Source: Microbacterium sp. | GTDB taxonomy: Bacteria; Actinomycetota; Actinomycetes; Actinomycetales; Microbacteriaceae | Direction of reading: 5' to 3' | Assembly (NCBI RefSeq): GCF_011620715.1 | Contig: NZ_WOYP01000123.1 | Span: 1-57,923 of the forward strand | DNA length: 57,923 bases | Part shown: positions 35,224 to 44,489 of the stretch, piece after piece | Position numbering within the stretch: position 1 is the stretch's first letter | Layout: each line of letters opens with the position of its first letter | Program-made: the position numbers and the translations under genes | The notes under the pieces: model-generated | What the model was told of the DNA's origin: nothing | Databases searched by the model: none | Seen by the model: only the letters and a program-made list of their open reading frames with translations

Positions 35224-36000
35224 CTAGCGGTGCTCGAAGTTCGGCGTGCGCTTCTCACGGAAGGCGGCCATGCCCTCTTTCTGGTCGGCCGTGTCGAACA
35301 GGCTCGCAAACACGTGACGTTCCAGGCGAAGCCCCTCGGCGAGCGAGGTCTCCATGGCGGCGTCGAGCAACGCCTTGGCGGCGTAGACAGACGGCAGCGA
35401 TCTCGAAGCGATCGTCTCGGCCACCCGGCGGGCCTCGTCCAGCAGGTCGGCGGCCGGGACGACCCGAGAGACGAGTCCGATGCGCTCGGCCTCCGCGGCA
35501 TCCATCACCCGCCCCGTCAGCACGAGCTCGGCCGCCTTGTAGTAGCCGACGGCCCGGATCAGGCGCTGGGAGCCGCCGATGCCCGGAACGACGCCGAGGT
35601 TGATCTCGGGCTGGCCGAACTTCGCGGTGTCGGAAGCGAGGATGATGTCGCACATCATCGCGAGCTCGCACCCGCCCCCCAGGGCGTAGCCCGAGACCGC
35701 CGCGATCACCGGAGTGCGGACGGCCGCGAACATCCTCCATCCCCCGAAGGGATCGGACATGAGCATCTCGCCGCCGGTCTTCGGCTCCATCTCCTTGACG
35801 TCGGCGCCGGCGGCGAACGCGCGCTCAGAACCGGTGAGCACGATCGCGCCGATCTGCTCGTCGGCGTCGAAGACGGATGCCGCGGCGACCACGTCGTCCA
35901 TCACCTGCGCGCTGAGGGCATTGAGCGCCTCGGGGCGGTCCAGGGTGATCCAGCCGACCCGACCGCGGGTCTCCACCAGGATGGTCTCGTACTCGGTCAT
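35224..36000 (-). CDS. Enoyl-CoA hydratase (short-chain, EchA-like)
   Basis: A 258-residue classical crotonase. [30 protein letters not shown] and [20 protein letters not shown] are near-consensus with both catalytic glutamates. The tail [20 protein letters not shown] is typical. The ATG at 36000 follows GAGGAG. It probably works in general fatty-acid beta-oxidation. Confidence 0.93.
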   Translation of the reverse strand: MTEYETILVETRGRVGWITLDRPEALNALSAQVMDDVVAAASVFDADEQIGAIVLTGSERAFAAGADVKEMEPKTGGEMLMSDPFGGWRMFAAVRTPVIAAVSGYALGGGCELAMMCDIILASDTAKFGQPEINLGVVPGIGGSQRLIRAVGYYKAAELVLTGRVMDAAEAERIGLVSRVVPAADLLDEARRVAETIASRSLPSVYAAKALLDAAMETSLAEGLRLERHVFASLFDTADQKEGMAAFREKRTPNFEHR

Positions 36001-36138
36001 CTCGCTCCTCGGGTCCGGCGTGGCGGTTCGTTTACATGATCCCCGAGAAATCCAGCCCCGTGCCGTCGCCGTCCGCCGCTGGGCACAGTTCAGGAAACGA
36101 GATGACACCGAGTACCTCGTCGCGCGTGCAGAACATGA

Positions 36139-36618
36139 TTGCACGTCGCAGACCAAGCTGTCACAGCCTGGCGTGAATGGTCATCTGGGACTTGCGCCGC
36201 GGCATCGGCTTTGACGGTGGCGGGTCTTCCTCTTGCTGCTGTGAGCGGTGTGATCGCCGGAGTCCTCGGAGTGGGGATCGTGTTCTTGACGATCTGCAAA
36301 GACACGAGCAGCATTGGCGCCATCTACCTCAACGGTGGTATCCCCGGAGCAGTGCCCCCAGCTGCTGGGCACAATGAAGAACAGGCGAACCTGATGTCTA
36401 CCGATAACCGTTTCATGACAGTTGCCATCATCCTCGGAGTACTCGGGATGGGGATCGGCGTAGGTCTGGTGATTGCGAGCTTCCTCGTCGGCCTTGGATC
36501 GGGTCAGAGTGCTTCTCTGTCTTCGTCTGGAACGACCACGATCGTTGCCTTCTTGGTGCTGACCCTTGTCCTGAGCGTCGTCACGCGACGGCAGAAGCAG
36601 GTCGGCGGGCAAGGCTGA
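36139..36618 (+). CDS. Hypothetical membrane protein, start uncertain
   Basis: An open frame of up to 159 codons with three hydrophobic stretches, [40 protein letters not shown] and [16 protein letters not shown]. The nominal TTG start has no ribosome site; an internal ATG at 36394 would give a 74-residue two-segment protein. Third-position GC is lower than in the neighbours, suggesting foreign or decaying sequence. No family recognised. Confidence 0.35.
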   Translation: MHVADQAVTAWREWSSGTCAAASALTVAGLPLAAVSGVIAGVLGVGIVFLTICKDTSSIGAIYLNGGIPGAVPPAAGHNEEQANLMSTDNRFMTVAIILGVLGMGIGVGLVIASFLVGLGSGQSASLSSSGTTTIVAFLVLTLVLSVVTRRQKQVGGQG

Positions 36619-36867
36619 TCTGCGAGGCGACGTCGGGCACAGGAACGAGGGGACGCGGCCGGCCGACCGCCCTTCGACTTCGCGAGGGTTCCTCCGGCTC
36701 CGGCGGCGATCATCCGTCGAACCCGAGCCGAGCTCGACGGCGCGCAGGCGGATTTCAAGCAGACGCGAGGTCACCGATCTGGTCGCCCGCATCCGCCGTT
36801 TCGACCAAACCGCCGACCGGAGCGACGAGCACGCCACCGCGCAGGCCGCGCAGGCCGACGCGCCGGG
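36619..36867. other. Intergenic stretch with a possible broken coding remnant
   Basis: No intact gene is seen. On the plus strand two adjacent frames give protein-like pieces, RRTRAELDGAQADF and then EVTDLVARIRRFDQTADRS, which could be one old gene interrupted by a frameshift. The evidence is weak. Confidence 0.25.
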
Positions 36868-38049
36868 TCAGCCGGCCGCTTCCGCGGGGCGGTCTGCCGT
36901 GGCCGCCACATCCGGCACGTAGCCCTCGATGTGACGCTCGTCGGGGCCGTTGTAGGCCGACAGCGGACGGATGAGGGCATTGGATGCCGCCTGCTCCATG
37001 ATGTGCGCGGTCCAGCCGGTGATCCGCGACGCGACGAACAGCGGGGTGAAGGTCAGCGTGTCGAAGCCCATCAGGTTGTATGCCGGCCCGGACGGATAGT
37101 CGAGGTTCGGGTAGATGCCCTTGCGGGAGACGAACTCCGACTCGAGCGCGTCGTAGAGCGCCGCGAGCTCCACGGCGGTGTCACCCTCGGCCGAGTAGTG
37201 CTCGACAAGCGTGTCGAGCGCGGCTTTCATCGTCGGCACGCGCGAGTCTCCGTTCTTGTACACGCGGTGTCCGAACCCCATGATCTTGCGCTTTTCGGCG
37301 AGCGCGGTGTCGAGCCAGGGGCCGACGTTCGACGCGCTGCCGATCTCGTCGAAGATGTGCATGACCGCCTCGTTGGCGCCCCCGTGCAGCGGGCCCTTGA
37401 GCGCGCCGATGGCTCCGACGACGGCCGAGTAGAGGTCGGCCGTCGTGCTGGTGATGACGCGCGCCGTGAACGTCGACGCGTTGAACGAGTGCTCGGCGTA
37501 CAGGATCATCGAGACGTTGAAAGCGCGCGCGACCACGGGGTCGGGCACGTCGCCGAACGTCATCCAGAGGAAGTTCTGCGCGTAGTCGAGGTCTTCGCGC
37601 GGGTCGACGATGCCCAGTCCGTGGCGACGGCGCTGGTCGTAAGCGACCATGGCCGGAAGCTTGGCGAACAGGCGCCGCGACTTCACGAGATCCGACTCGC
37701 GGGAGTTGTCGAACGCCGCCGGGTCCGACGCGCCGACCAGCGACACCGCGGTGCGCAGCACATCCATCGGGTGCGCATCGAGCGGCACCAGGTCGATCGC
37801 CTGTCGCACGTTGTCCTCGAGCGCGCGGTTCGCGCGCTCTTCGGCGGTGAAGTCGGCCAGCTGCTCGTCGGTGGGCAGTTCGCCGTACCAGAGCAGGTAG
37901 GCGACGGCCTCGAACGGCTGGGTGGCCGCGAGCTCCTGCACGGGATAGCCCCGGTAGAGCAGGCTGTTGGTCTCCGGGTTGACCTTCGACACCGCCGTGT
38001 AGTCGACGTAGACCCCCGCGAGGCCCTTCTTGATCTCGATCTCTGTCAT
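36868..38049 (-). CDS. prpC: 2-methylcitrate synthase
   Basis: A 393-residue citrate-synthase-family protein that joins propionyl-CoA and oxaloacetate. MTEIEIKKGLAGVYVDYTAV is the usual PrpC start; the catalytic His/His/Asp set lies in HSFNAST, GPLHGGANEAV, GFGHRVYKNGDSR and FTPLFVASRITGW. GAGGAAGAAGAG precedes the ATG. It follows prpB by 22 bases. A citrate synthase role is possible, but the prpDBC order favours methylcitrate. Confidence 0.93.
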   Translation of the reverse strand: MTEIEIKKGLAGVYVDYTAVSKVNPETNSLLYRGYPVQELAATQPFEAVAYLLWYGELPTDEQLADFTAEERANRALEDNVRQAIDLVPLDAHPMDVLRTAVSLVGASDPAAFDNSRESDLVKSRRLFAKLPAMVAYDQRRRHGLGIVDPREDLDYAQNFLWMTFGDVPDPVVARAFNVSMILYAEHSFNASTFTARVITSTTADLYSAVVGAIGALKGPLHGGANEAVMHIFDEIGSASNVGPWLDTALAEKRKIMGFGHRVYKNGDSRVPTMKAALDTLVEHYSAEGDTAVELAALYDALESEFVSRKGIYPNLDYPSGPAYNLMGFDTLTFTPLFVASRITGWTAHIMEQAASNALIRPLSAYNGPDERHIEGYVPDVAATADRPAEAAG

Positions 38050-38071
38050 GTCTCTTCTTCCTCGAGGAGGG

Positions 38072-38971
38072 TCACCGGGTGATCTGGAAGTTGAACACCG
38101 AAGTGTCGAAGCGGTTGTAGTCCTCATAGTCGATCAGGTCATACAGATCTGCGCGATGCTGCATCTCTGCGAGCTTCGAGGTGAGGTGTCCGTCGTCGAT
38201 CAGCGTATCCAGAGCGCGGCCCGCCGCCCCCATCGCGATCCGCAGGAGCGAGACCGGCCAGATGACGATGTTCACTCCGACGTCGCGCAGCTGATCGACC
38301 GAGAACAGCTCGCTCTTGCCGAACTCGGTCATGTTGGCGAGAATCGGCACCTCGAGCGCGGCGCGCATGGCCGCGAACTCCTCGAGCGAGCGCATCGCCT
38401 CGGGGAAGATCGCGTCGGCCCCGGCATCCACCAGCGCTTTGGCCCGGTCGACGGCGGATTCCAGGCCTTCGACCGCGCGGATGTCGGTGCGCGCCATGAC
38501 GAGGAAGTTGGGATCGCGGCGAGCGTCCACGGCCGCGCGGATGCGCTTGATCGCGGTGTTCTCATCGACGACCGCCTTGCCGTCGAGATGCCCGCAGCGC
38601 TTCGGGTTGACCTGGTCCTCGATGTGGGTGCCGGCAAGACCGGCATCTTCGAGCGTCTGGATCGTGCGGGCGACGTTCATCGGCTCGCCGAACCCGGTGT
38701 CGGCGTCGATGATGGCCGGCAGTTCGGTCATGCGTGCGATCTGCTGACCGCGACCGGCGACCTCGGTGAGGGTGGTGAGTCCGATGTCGGGGAGCCCGAG
38801 ATCGGCGCTCAGCACGGCACCGGAGATGTAGACGCCCTCAAAGCCCTTCTGCTCGATGAGCTTCGCGCTCAGCGGATTGAAGGCTCCGGGGAATCGCAGC
38901 AGTTCACCCGAGGAGAGCCGCTCGCGGAACAGGCGCCTCTTCTCGGAGGCGGTGGTCATCGAATACAGCAA
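38072..38971 (-). CDS. prpB: 2-methylisocitrate lyase
   Basis: A 299-residue isocitrate-lyase-superfamily enzyme that splits 2-methylisocitrate into pyruvate and succinate. The signature PKRCGHLDGK contains the catalytic Cys; DADTGFGEPMNVARTI, EDQVNPK and ARTDIRAVEGL are typical. The TTG at 38971 is preferred because GGGAGG lies six bases upstream, whereas the ATG at 38959 has no ribosome site. It lies 40 bases after prpD. Confidence 0.94.
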   Translation of the reverse strand: MLYSMTTASEKRRLFRERLSSGELLRFPGAFNPLSAKLIEQKGFEGVYISGAVLSADLGLPDIGLTTLTEVAGRGQQIARMTELPAIIDADTGFGEPMNVARTIQTLEDAGLAGTHIEDQVNPKRCGHLDGKAVVDENTAIKRIRAAVDARRDPNFLVMARTDIRAVEGLESAVDRAKALVDAGADAIFPEAMRSLEEFAAMRAALEVPILANMTEFGKSELFSVDQLRDVGVNIVIWPVSLLRIAMGAAGRALDTLIDDGHLTSKLAEMQHRADLYDLIDYEDYNRFDTSVFNFQITR

Positions 38972-39011
38972 CGGAAACCTCCCGTTCGTGCGAGCGCGTC
39001 GGATCGCCGCA

Positions 39012-40553
39012 TCAGAAGAGCCCCTTCGGGGCCGGGGCGCCGGCCAGCACGCCGTGCTCCGCGACGATGGTGAGCTGTCCGACCTCAGCGGCGGTGAGCT
39101 CGGGCAGGCGCTGGGCCAGGTCGAGGAACCGCTCGATCTCCTCGGGCGCGAGCACGGGCTCGGCGAGAATGCGGAACTTGCGGATGTAGTCCTCGCGTGC
39201 GAACGGACGAGCCCCGAGGGGATGCGCGTCGGCGACAGCGATCTCGTCGACGATCTCGGTGCCGTCCGTGAAGCGGATGACCACCCTTCCGCCGAACGCC
39301 TTCTCGTTCGGGTCCTCGGAATGGTATCGGCGGGTCCACTCCGCATCTTCGGCGGTGGTGACCTTGTGCCAGAGGGCGACGGTGTCTTCGCGGCCCGCGC
39401 GCTCGGGGGCGTACGAGTCGACGTGGTGCCACGTGCCGTCCTGCAGGGCGACGGTGAAGATGTACGGGATCGAGTGGTCGAGCGTCTCGCGGGATGCGGT
39501 GGGGTCGTACTTCTGCGGATCGTTCGCGCCCGAGCCGATCACGTAGTGCGTGTGGTGGCTCGTGTGCAGCACGATCGACTCGATCTCCTGCCCGTCCGCC
39601 CCCTTGCCCTCGCGCAGCGACGGGTGCTCGGTGCCGAGCTTGCGGGCCAGGTCGATCCAGGCCTGTGCCTGGTATTCGGCCGAGTGCTCCTTCGTGTACG
39701 AATCCAGGATGCCGCGCTTGGCCTCGCCCTCGGCCGGAAGCGGCACGTCGTACGACGCGTCGGGTCCGTCCAGCATCCACGCGATCACGCCGTCTTCGCC
39801 TTCGTAGATCGGCGACGGGCTGGTCTCACCGCGCATGGCGCGGTCGACGGCCTCGACGGCCATCTTGCCGGCGAACGCCGGGGCGTGCGCCTTCCAGGTC
39901 GAGATCTCGCCCTTGCGCGACTGGCGGGTCGCGGTGGTCGTGTGCAGGGCCTGGCCGACGGCCTGGTAGATCGTCTCGACGGGAAGACCGAGGAGGGTGC
40001 CGATGCCGGCCGCGGCCGACGGGCCGAGGTGGGCGACGTGATCGATCTTGTGCTTGTGCAGCGAGATCGCACGCACCAGGTCGATCTGGATCTCGTAGCC
40101 GGTCGCGATGCCGCGCACCAGCGCCCGTCCGTCGGAGCCGACGTGCTGGGCGACGGCCACGATCGGAGGGATGTTGTCGCCCGGGTGCGAGTACTCGGCT
40201 GCCAGGAAAGTGTCGTGGTAGTCGAGTTCGCGCACGGCGACGCCGTTGGCCCATGCCGCCCATTCCGGGCTGGTGCGCCGCTCGATCGCGCAGCCGAACA
40301 CGGTCGAGCCCTTGCCGCTGACCGAGACGGCGTGATCGAGAGCCTGCTGACGGGCGGCGCTGACGGGGGCGCGGGTGAGGGATGCCGCCGCCACGGCGGC
40401 ATTGTCGATCACGCGGTTGATGATCATGTCGACCACGTCGGGCTCGACCTCGACAGGGTCGGCGGCCACCTCGGCGATGCGCCAGGCGAGCTGGCCCGAG
40501 CGTTCGAGGTGCTCGTCGCTGCGGTGGACGCGGAGGTGGTGGGTGACGGTCAT
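39012..40553 (-). CDS. prpD: 2-methylcitrate dehydratase
   Basis: A 513-residue MmgE/PrpD protein that dehydrates 2-methylcitrate. It has [69 protein letters not shown] and [16 protein letters not shown], all standard PrpD segments. The ATG at 40553 follows AAAGG. It is the first enzyme gene of the prpD-prpB-prpC operon and is ten bases after the GntR gene. Confidence 0.95.
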   Translation of the reverse strand: MTVTHHLRVHRSDEHLERSGQLAWRIAEVAADPVEVEPDVVDMIINRVIDNAAVAAASLTRAPVSAARQQALDHAVSVSGKGSTVFGCAIERRTSPEWAAWANGVAVRELDYHDTFLAAEYSHPGDNIPPIVAVAQHVGSDGRALVRGIATGYEIQIDLVRAISLHKHKIDHVAHLGPSAAAGIGTLLGLPVETIYQAVGQALHTTTATRQSRKGEISTWKAHAPAFAGKMAVEAVDRAMRGETSPSPIYEGEDGVIAWMLDGPDASYDVPLPAEGEAKRGILDSYTKEHSAEYQAQAWIDLARKLGTEHPSLREGKGADGQEIESIVLHTSHHTHYVIGSGANDPQKYDPTASRETLDHSIPYIFTVALQDGTWHHVDSYAPERAGREDTVALWHKVTTAEDAEWTRRYHSEDPNEKAFGGRVVIRFTDGTEIVDEIAVADAHPLGARPFAREDYIRKFRILAEPVLAPEEIERFLDLAQRLPELTAAEVGQLTIVAEHGVLAGAPAPKGLF

Positions 40554-40563
40554 GGCATGCCTT

Positions 40564-41256
40564 TCATGGTCGCGACCCTGAAACCAGCTCGGGGGTCTGC
40601 AGTGGGAGTTGTGTCTGCGCGCTCGTCGAAGCATCGACGGACGCGAGGATCGTGGCGAGCGCGTTGTGCAGGTGCACGTGCGTCGCGTGCGCGGCGAGGT
40701 CGGCATCCCGCTCGGCGATCGCCGTGGCGATCAGGCGGTGCTCCGCGACGGACGCGACGAGACGCTCGGGGATGTCGCGGGCGAGCCGCCGCACGCGCAC
40801 GAGGTGGGTGCGCACCGTCCGCAACGCGGACGTGAGGTAGTCGTTGTCGACCGAGGCGTCGAGCTCGGCGTCGTAGCGGGCGATCAGCGCGTAATACGCG
40901 TCACGGCCGGCGTCGCCGCCGAGGCTGGAGCGCGCGAAGTCCTCGGCGAGTGCGGCGAATGCCGCGGAGTCGCCCCGGACCGCCGAAAGACGGGCGGCGG
41001 TCTCTTCGAGGGCACGTCGCAGCTCGAACAGCGCACGGATGTCGTCGACGTCGACATCGCTCACCACGGTCACCCGGGGCGATTGCTGCACGACGAGGCC
41101 GTCGGCGGCCAGCCGGCTGAGCGCTTCACGCAGCGGGGTGCGACTGACCCCGAGCCGGGCCGCCTGCTCGACCTCGCCGAGGACGGTCCCGGGAGCAAGA
41201 GCGCCGTTCTGAATCTGCGCAAGGAGCTCGGCGTACGCACGGTCACTCGCCCGCAT
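40564..41256 (-). CDS. GntR/FCD-family regulator of the prp operon
   Basis: A 230-residue GntR protein. The winged helix is [20 protein letters not shown] with [20 protein letters not shown]; the C-terminal FCD domain is helical. The ATG at 41256 follows GAGGAGGTG. It heads the prpDBC operon. GTATACACAA elements upstream fit known FCD-type half-site patterns, so it likely senses a methylcitrate-cycle metabolite and autoregulates. Confidence 0.9.
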   Translation of the reverse strand: MRASDRAYAELLAQIQNGALAPGTVLGEVEQAARLGVSRTPLREALSRLAADGLVVQQSPRVTVVSDVDVDDIRALFELRRALEETAARLSAVRGDSAAFAALAEDFARSSLGGDAGRDAYYALIARYDAELDASVDNDYLTSALRTVRTHLVRVRRLARDIPERLVASVAEHRLIATAIAERDADLAAHATHVHLHNALATILASVDASTSAQTQLPLQTPELVSGSRP

Positions 41257-41285
41257 CCTGCACCTCCTCGTCGGATCGCTGCCTA

Positions 41286-41349
41286 TTGTATACACAAGTA
41301 GCGCTCCTGCTCAAAATTGCCGGATTCGGCACCGCGTGCGTATACACAA
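41286..41349. promoter_or_regulatory. Two GTATACACAA elements, putative GntR operators
   Basis: GTATACACAA occurs at 41288-41297 (within TTGTATACACAA, 41286-41297) and again at 41340-41349, 52 bases apart, in the gap between the GntR gene and the ABC exporter. The near-palindrome TTGTATAC-ACAA matches the usual GntR/FCD pattern. No third copy was noticed nearby. Confidence 0.6.
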
Positions 41350-41368
41350 CGGACAGGCACGCAGATTC

Positions 41369-41394
41369 TTCACAGGTATTCACAAACCTGTGAA
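41369..41394. promoter_or_regulatory. Inverted-repeat operator before the ABC exporter
   Basis: TTCACAGGT (41369-41377) and ACCTGTGAA (41386-41394) are exact inverted copies around eight bases. The site ends 20 bases before the ATG at 41415, where it would block transcription. No regulator gene lies next to it other than the GntR. Confidence 0.6.
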
Positions 41395-41414
41395 ATCGGC
41401 ATACCCTCACGGGC

Positions 41415-42356
41415 ATGTCCACGGTCATCCGTACGAGCGCCCTTACCAAGCACTACGGCCGTGTCCGCGCACTGGACGGTCTCGATCTCGAGGTGGAGTC
41501 CGGACAGGTCCACGGTTTCCTCGGACCCAACGGCTCCGGCAAGTCCACGACGATCCGCATCCTGCTCGGACTCGCCCGCGCCACCGCCGGCGAGGCGACC
41601 GTCTTCGGCGGCGACCCCTGGCGGGATTCGGTCGCCCTCCACCGGCGAATCGCAACCGTCCCGGGGGACGTCAGCGTGTGGCCGAATCTCTCAGGCGGCG
41701 AGACGGTCGATCTGCTGTCGCGAATGCGCGGAGCTGATCGCACAGACCCCGCCTTCCGCGACACCAAGGCTCGCCTGATGGAGGCTTTCCAGTTCGACCC
41801 GCGAAAGAAGGGCCGGGCGTATTCGAAGGGCAATCGGCAGAAGGTCGCCCTGATCGCGGCGTTCGCGGTGCCCGCCGAGCTGTACATCCTCGACGAGCCG
41901 ACGAGCGGGCTCGATCCGCTCATGGAGGTCACGTTCCGGCGCGAGATCGCACGCGTTCGGGATGCCGGGGCAACGGTGCTGCTGTCCAGCCACATCCTCT
42001 CCGAAGTCGAGCAGCTGTGCGATCGCGTCAGCATCATCCGGGCGGGAAGGATCGTCGAGTCCGGCACACTCGCCGAGCTGCGGCACCTCACGCGCACCGA
42101 GGTGTCGTTCACCGTCACCGACGCGGCGGTCCTTACCGGCATCCCCGGTGCTCACGATGTGCGCGTCGCCGACGGACGCGCCCACCTGACCGTCGACAGC
42201 GACGCGATCGCGGGAACGCTACCCGCGCTTGGTGCTCTCGGCGTGCAGGGGCTGCGCATCGAACCGCCCTCGCTCGAAGACCTGTTCCTCCGCCACTACG
42301 GCGACGACCTGGGCGGCGGGGAGGAGACTGCCCAGCGCCGCACTCGGTCATCATGA
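41415..42356 (+). CDS. ABC transporter ATP-binding protein (antibiotic-exporter type)
   Basis: A 313-residue ABC ATPase. Walker A GPNGSGKSTT, the signature YSKGNRQKVALI (a variant of LSGGQ common in DrrA-like exporters) and Walker B LYILDEPTSGLDP are clear. The C-terminal 90 residues are the accessory domain of this group. Its end overlaps the permease start by ATGA. It would power export of a drug-like compound. Confidence 0.94.
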   Translation: MSTVIRTSALTKHYGRVRALDGLDLEVESGQVHGFLGPNGSGKSTTIRILLGLARATAGEATVFGGDPWRDSVALHRRIATVPGDVSVWPNLSGGETVDLLSRMRGADRTDPAFRDTKARLMEAFQFDPRKKGRAYSKGNRQKVALIAAFAVPAELYILDEPTSGLDPLMEVTFRREIARVRDAGATVLLSSHILSEVEQLCDRVSIIRAGRIVESGTLAELRHLTRTEVSFTVTDAAVLTGIPGAHDVRVADGRAHLTVDSDAIAGTLPALGALGVQGLRIEPPSLEDLFLRHYGDDLGGGEETAQRRTRSS

Positions 42357-43975
42357 ACCGCTTCGCCGCACTGTACCGACAGCGCGTGCGCCGCGACGGC
42401 CTGCAGCTCGCGCTCTGGATCGGCGGCACGGCGCTTCTCGCCTTCGCCGCGTACGCGGGTGTCATGGACTCCTTCGAGACCGAGCGCGATCGGCGATCAC
42501 TGCTGGTCGCCGCGATCGCCAACCCCGTGATCCTGCTCTTCCGCGGCCTGCCGTCGGGCGCGGGCGAAGGCGCGTTCATCGGCTTCCTGATCGTGCCGTT
42601 CCTGTGCATGCTGGCGGCCTTCATGAGCTTGTTCCTGGCCGTGCGCCACACCCGCATGGAAGAGGAGACCGGGCGCGCCGAGCTGGTCGGCGGCACGCCC
42701 GCCGGCAGGATGCTGCCCACCGTGGTCACGATCGTGCACGGACTCGTCGCCGATGTCGTTCTGTCCCTGGTCTCCGCGTTCGCGCTGATCGCCGCCGGGC
42801 TGGAGGCGACGGGATCGCTCGTGGTCGGTGCAGCCGCCGGCACGGTCGGCGTCTTCTTTCTCGGCGTCGGCCTGTGCGCGGCGCAGTTCATGCGCACGTC
42901 CCGCGGCGCGAACACCACGTCGGTAACCGTACTGCTCGTGACGTACCTGCTCGCCGGCATCGGCAATGCGTCCGGCGCTCCGAGCGATGACCTTCAGCGG
43001 ATGGAGAGTTCGTGGCTGACGTGGCTCTCGCCGTTCGGCTGGGCCGAGAACTCGCGGCCGTACGCCGACGACAACCTCTGGCCTCTGCTGCTGTGCGCGC
43101 TCGCCGGTCTCGCGTTCGCCGGCACCGCGGTGGCGCTGCAGAGCCTCAGGGACGTGAACTCAAGCTTTATCGCGGAGCGCGCCGGCCGCGTCGACGCTCG
43201 TCCGGCCTTGCGCTCCACGACCGCTCTGGTCTGGCGGCTGTCGGCCGGCTCGATCATCGGGTGGGCGATCGGCGGCGCACTCTCGGGACTGCTCGCCACG
43301 ACCCTCGGGACAGTGGTGCAGGAGGTGGGCGCCGACAACCCGGCGATCAAAGCGATCCTCGCCCAGATTGCGAGTCAGCAGGGGTCGATCGAGCAGGGCG
43401 TGCTCACGACGTTCTTCGTGATGATCGGCATCCTCGCCGCGTGCGCTGGAGTGCAGACGATCACGCGCGCACGGCAGGAGGAGTCGCATGGCACCGCCGA
43501 GATCGTGCTCGCGACCCCGACCGACCGGGTCCGCTGGCTCGCCGACTTCGTGATCGTCGGCTTCGCCGCGATCGTGATCATCCTCGCGGCGGGACTCGCC
43601 GCGGCATCCGTCGGCATCGCGATCAGCGACGGCGACTCAGGTCTGTACCGCGGCGCCGTGACCGTCGCCCTCGGTCAGGTGGCGGCAGCGAGCGTCTTCC
43701 TCGTCGTGACGGCCCTCGTCTTCGTGGTCGCGCCGCACGCGAGCACCGTCGTCGGGTGGACGCTCGTGGTGCTCGCTGCGGTCGTGGGTCTGTTCGGGCC
43801 GATCGTCGGGATGCCCGAAGCCGTCACGTGGCTGTCGCCGGTCGCAGCGGCGCCCGTTCCGGTGGCCGACGGAGTCGATGTGCGCGGGCTGTGGTGGCTG
43901 CTCGGGGTGATCGTCGTCACCGGCGCTGCCGCGCTCGGTCTCATGCGGCGTCGCGAACTGGCGGCGGGAGGATGA
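42353..43975 (+). CDS. ABC transporter permease (polyketide-antibiotic exporter type)
   Basis: A 540-residue membrane protein starting MNRFAALYRQRVRRDGLQLA and having about 12 hydrophobic segments arranged as two similar halves; HTRMEEETGRAELVGGTPAG and RARQEESHGTAEIVLATPTD are the repeated cytoplasmic loops. This duplicated architecture is typical of TetB/tetronasin-type exporters. Coupled to the ATPase gene by a four-base overlap. Confidence 0.9.
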   Translation: MNRFAALYRQRVRRDGLQLALWIGGTALLAFAAYAGVMDSFETERDRRSLLVAAIANPVILLFRGLPSGAGEGAFIGFLIVPFLCMLAAFMSLFLAVRHTRMEEETGRAELVGGTPAGRMLPTVVTIVHGLVADVVLSLVSAFALIAAGLEATGSLVVGAAAGTVGVFFLGVGLCAAQFMRTSRGANTTSVTVLLVTYLLAGIGNASGAPSDDLQRMESSWLTWLSPFGWAENSRPYADDNLWPLLLCALAGLAFAGTAVALQSLRDVNSSFIAERAGRVDARPALRSTTALVWRLSAGSIIGWAIGGALSGLLATTLGTVVQEVGADNPAIKAILAQIASQQGSIEQGVLTTFFVMIGILAACAGVQTITRARQEESHGTAEIVLATPTDRVRWLADFVIVGFAAIVIILAAGLAAASVGIAISDGDSGLYRGAVTVALGQVAAASVFLVVTALVFVVAPHASTVVGWTLVVLAAVVGLFGPIVGMPEAVTWLSPVAAAPVPVADGVDVRGLWWLLGVIVVTGAAALGLMRRRELAAGG

Positions 43976-43988
43976 GCGGCGCTCCGCC

Positions 43989-44468
43989 TCACAGACCCGC
44001 TTTCGCGAGGTGCTCCTCGAGCGCATCGAGCGCGGGACGCTGACCCTTGACGAGGCGCTCGCGGGCGGCATCCGTCGTCGCCCACTCGACCCGGTCGATT
44101 TCGGGGAACGACTGCGCGTGGCCTGACCGCGGCGGCCATTCCAGTTCGAACTCACCGAAAACGAGGCCCTCGAGCGAGAAGTCCGCGCCGTCGGCGACGA
44201 AAACCGTGAGGCGCTTGCCGGACGAGTATTCGAAGGTGCCGAGCTGCGCGTACGGAAGGTCGGGTGCGCTCACTCCGAGCTCCTCCCTGAACTCGCGGCG
44301 GGCGGCGTCGAGCGCCGCTTCGGACTCGGGGTCGTACTCGCCCTTCGGGATCGACCACGCCGCGGCATCCTTGCCCGCCCAGTACGGACCGCCCATGTGC
44401 GCGATCAGCACCTCCGGCGCCCCTTTCCCCAGGCGGTAGAGAAGGATTCCGGCGCTGGTCACGGCCAC
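43989..44468 (-). CDS. NUDIX hydrolase
   Basis: A 159-residue NUDIX protein. The 23-residue NUDIX box runs from GEYDPESEAALDAA through RREFREELGV with the metal-binding REFREE. The start MAVTSAGILLYRLGKGAPEV resembles diadenosine-polyphosphate or 5'-phosphate NUDIX enzymes. It converges with the ABC permease gene over 13 bases. Substrate unknown. Confidence 0.9.
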   Translation of the reverse strand: MAVTSAGILLYRLGKGAPEVLIAHMGGPYWAGKDAAAWSIPKGEYDPESEAALDAARREFREELGVSAPDLPYAQLGTFEYSSGKRLTVFVADGADFSLEGLVFGEFELEWPPRSGHAQSFPEIDRVEWATTDAARERLVKGQRPALDALEEHLAKAGL

Positions 44469-44489
44469 GCGCAGTTCCCAGGGCTCGAC

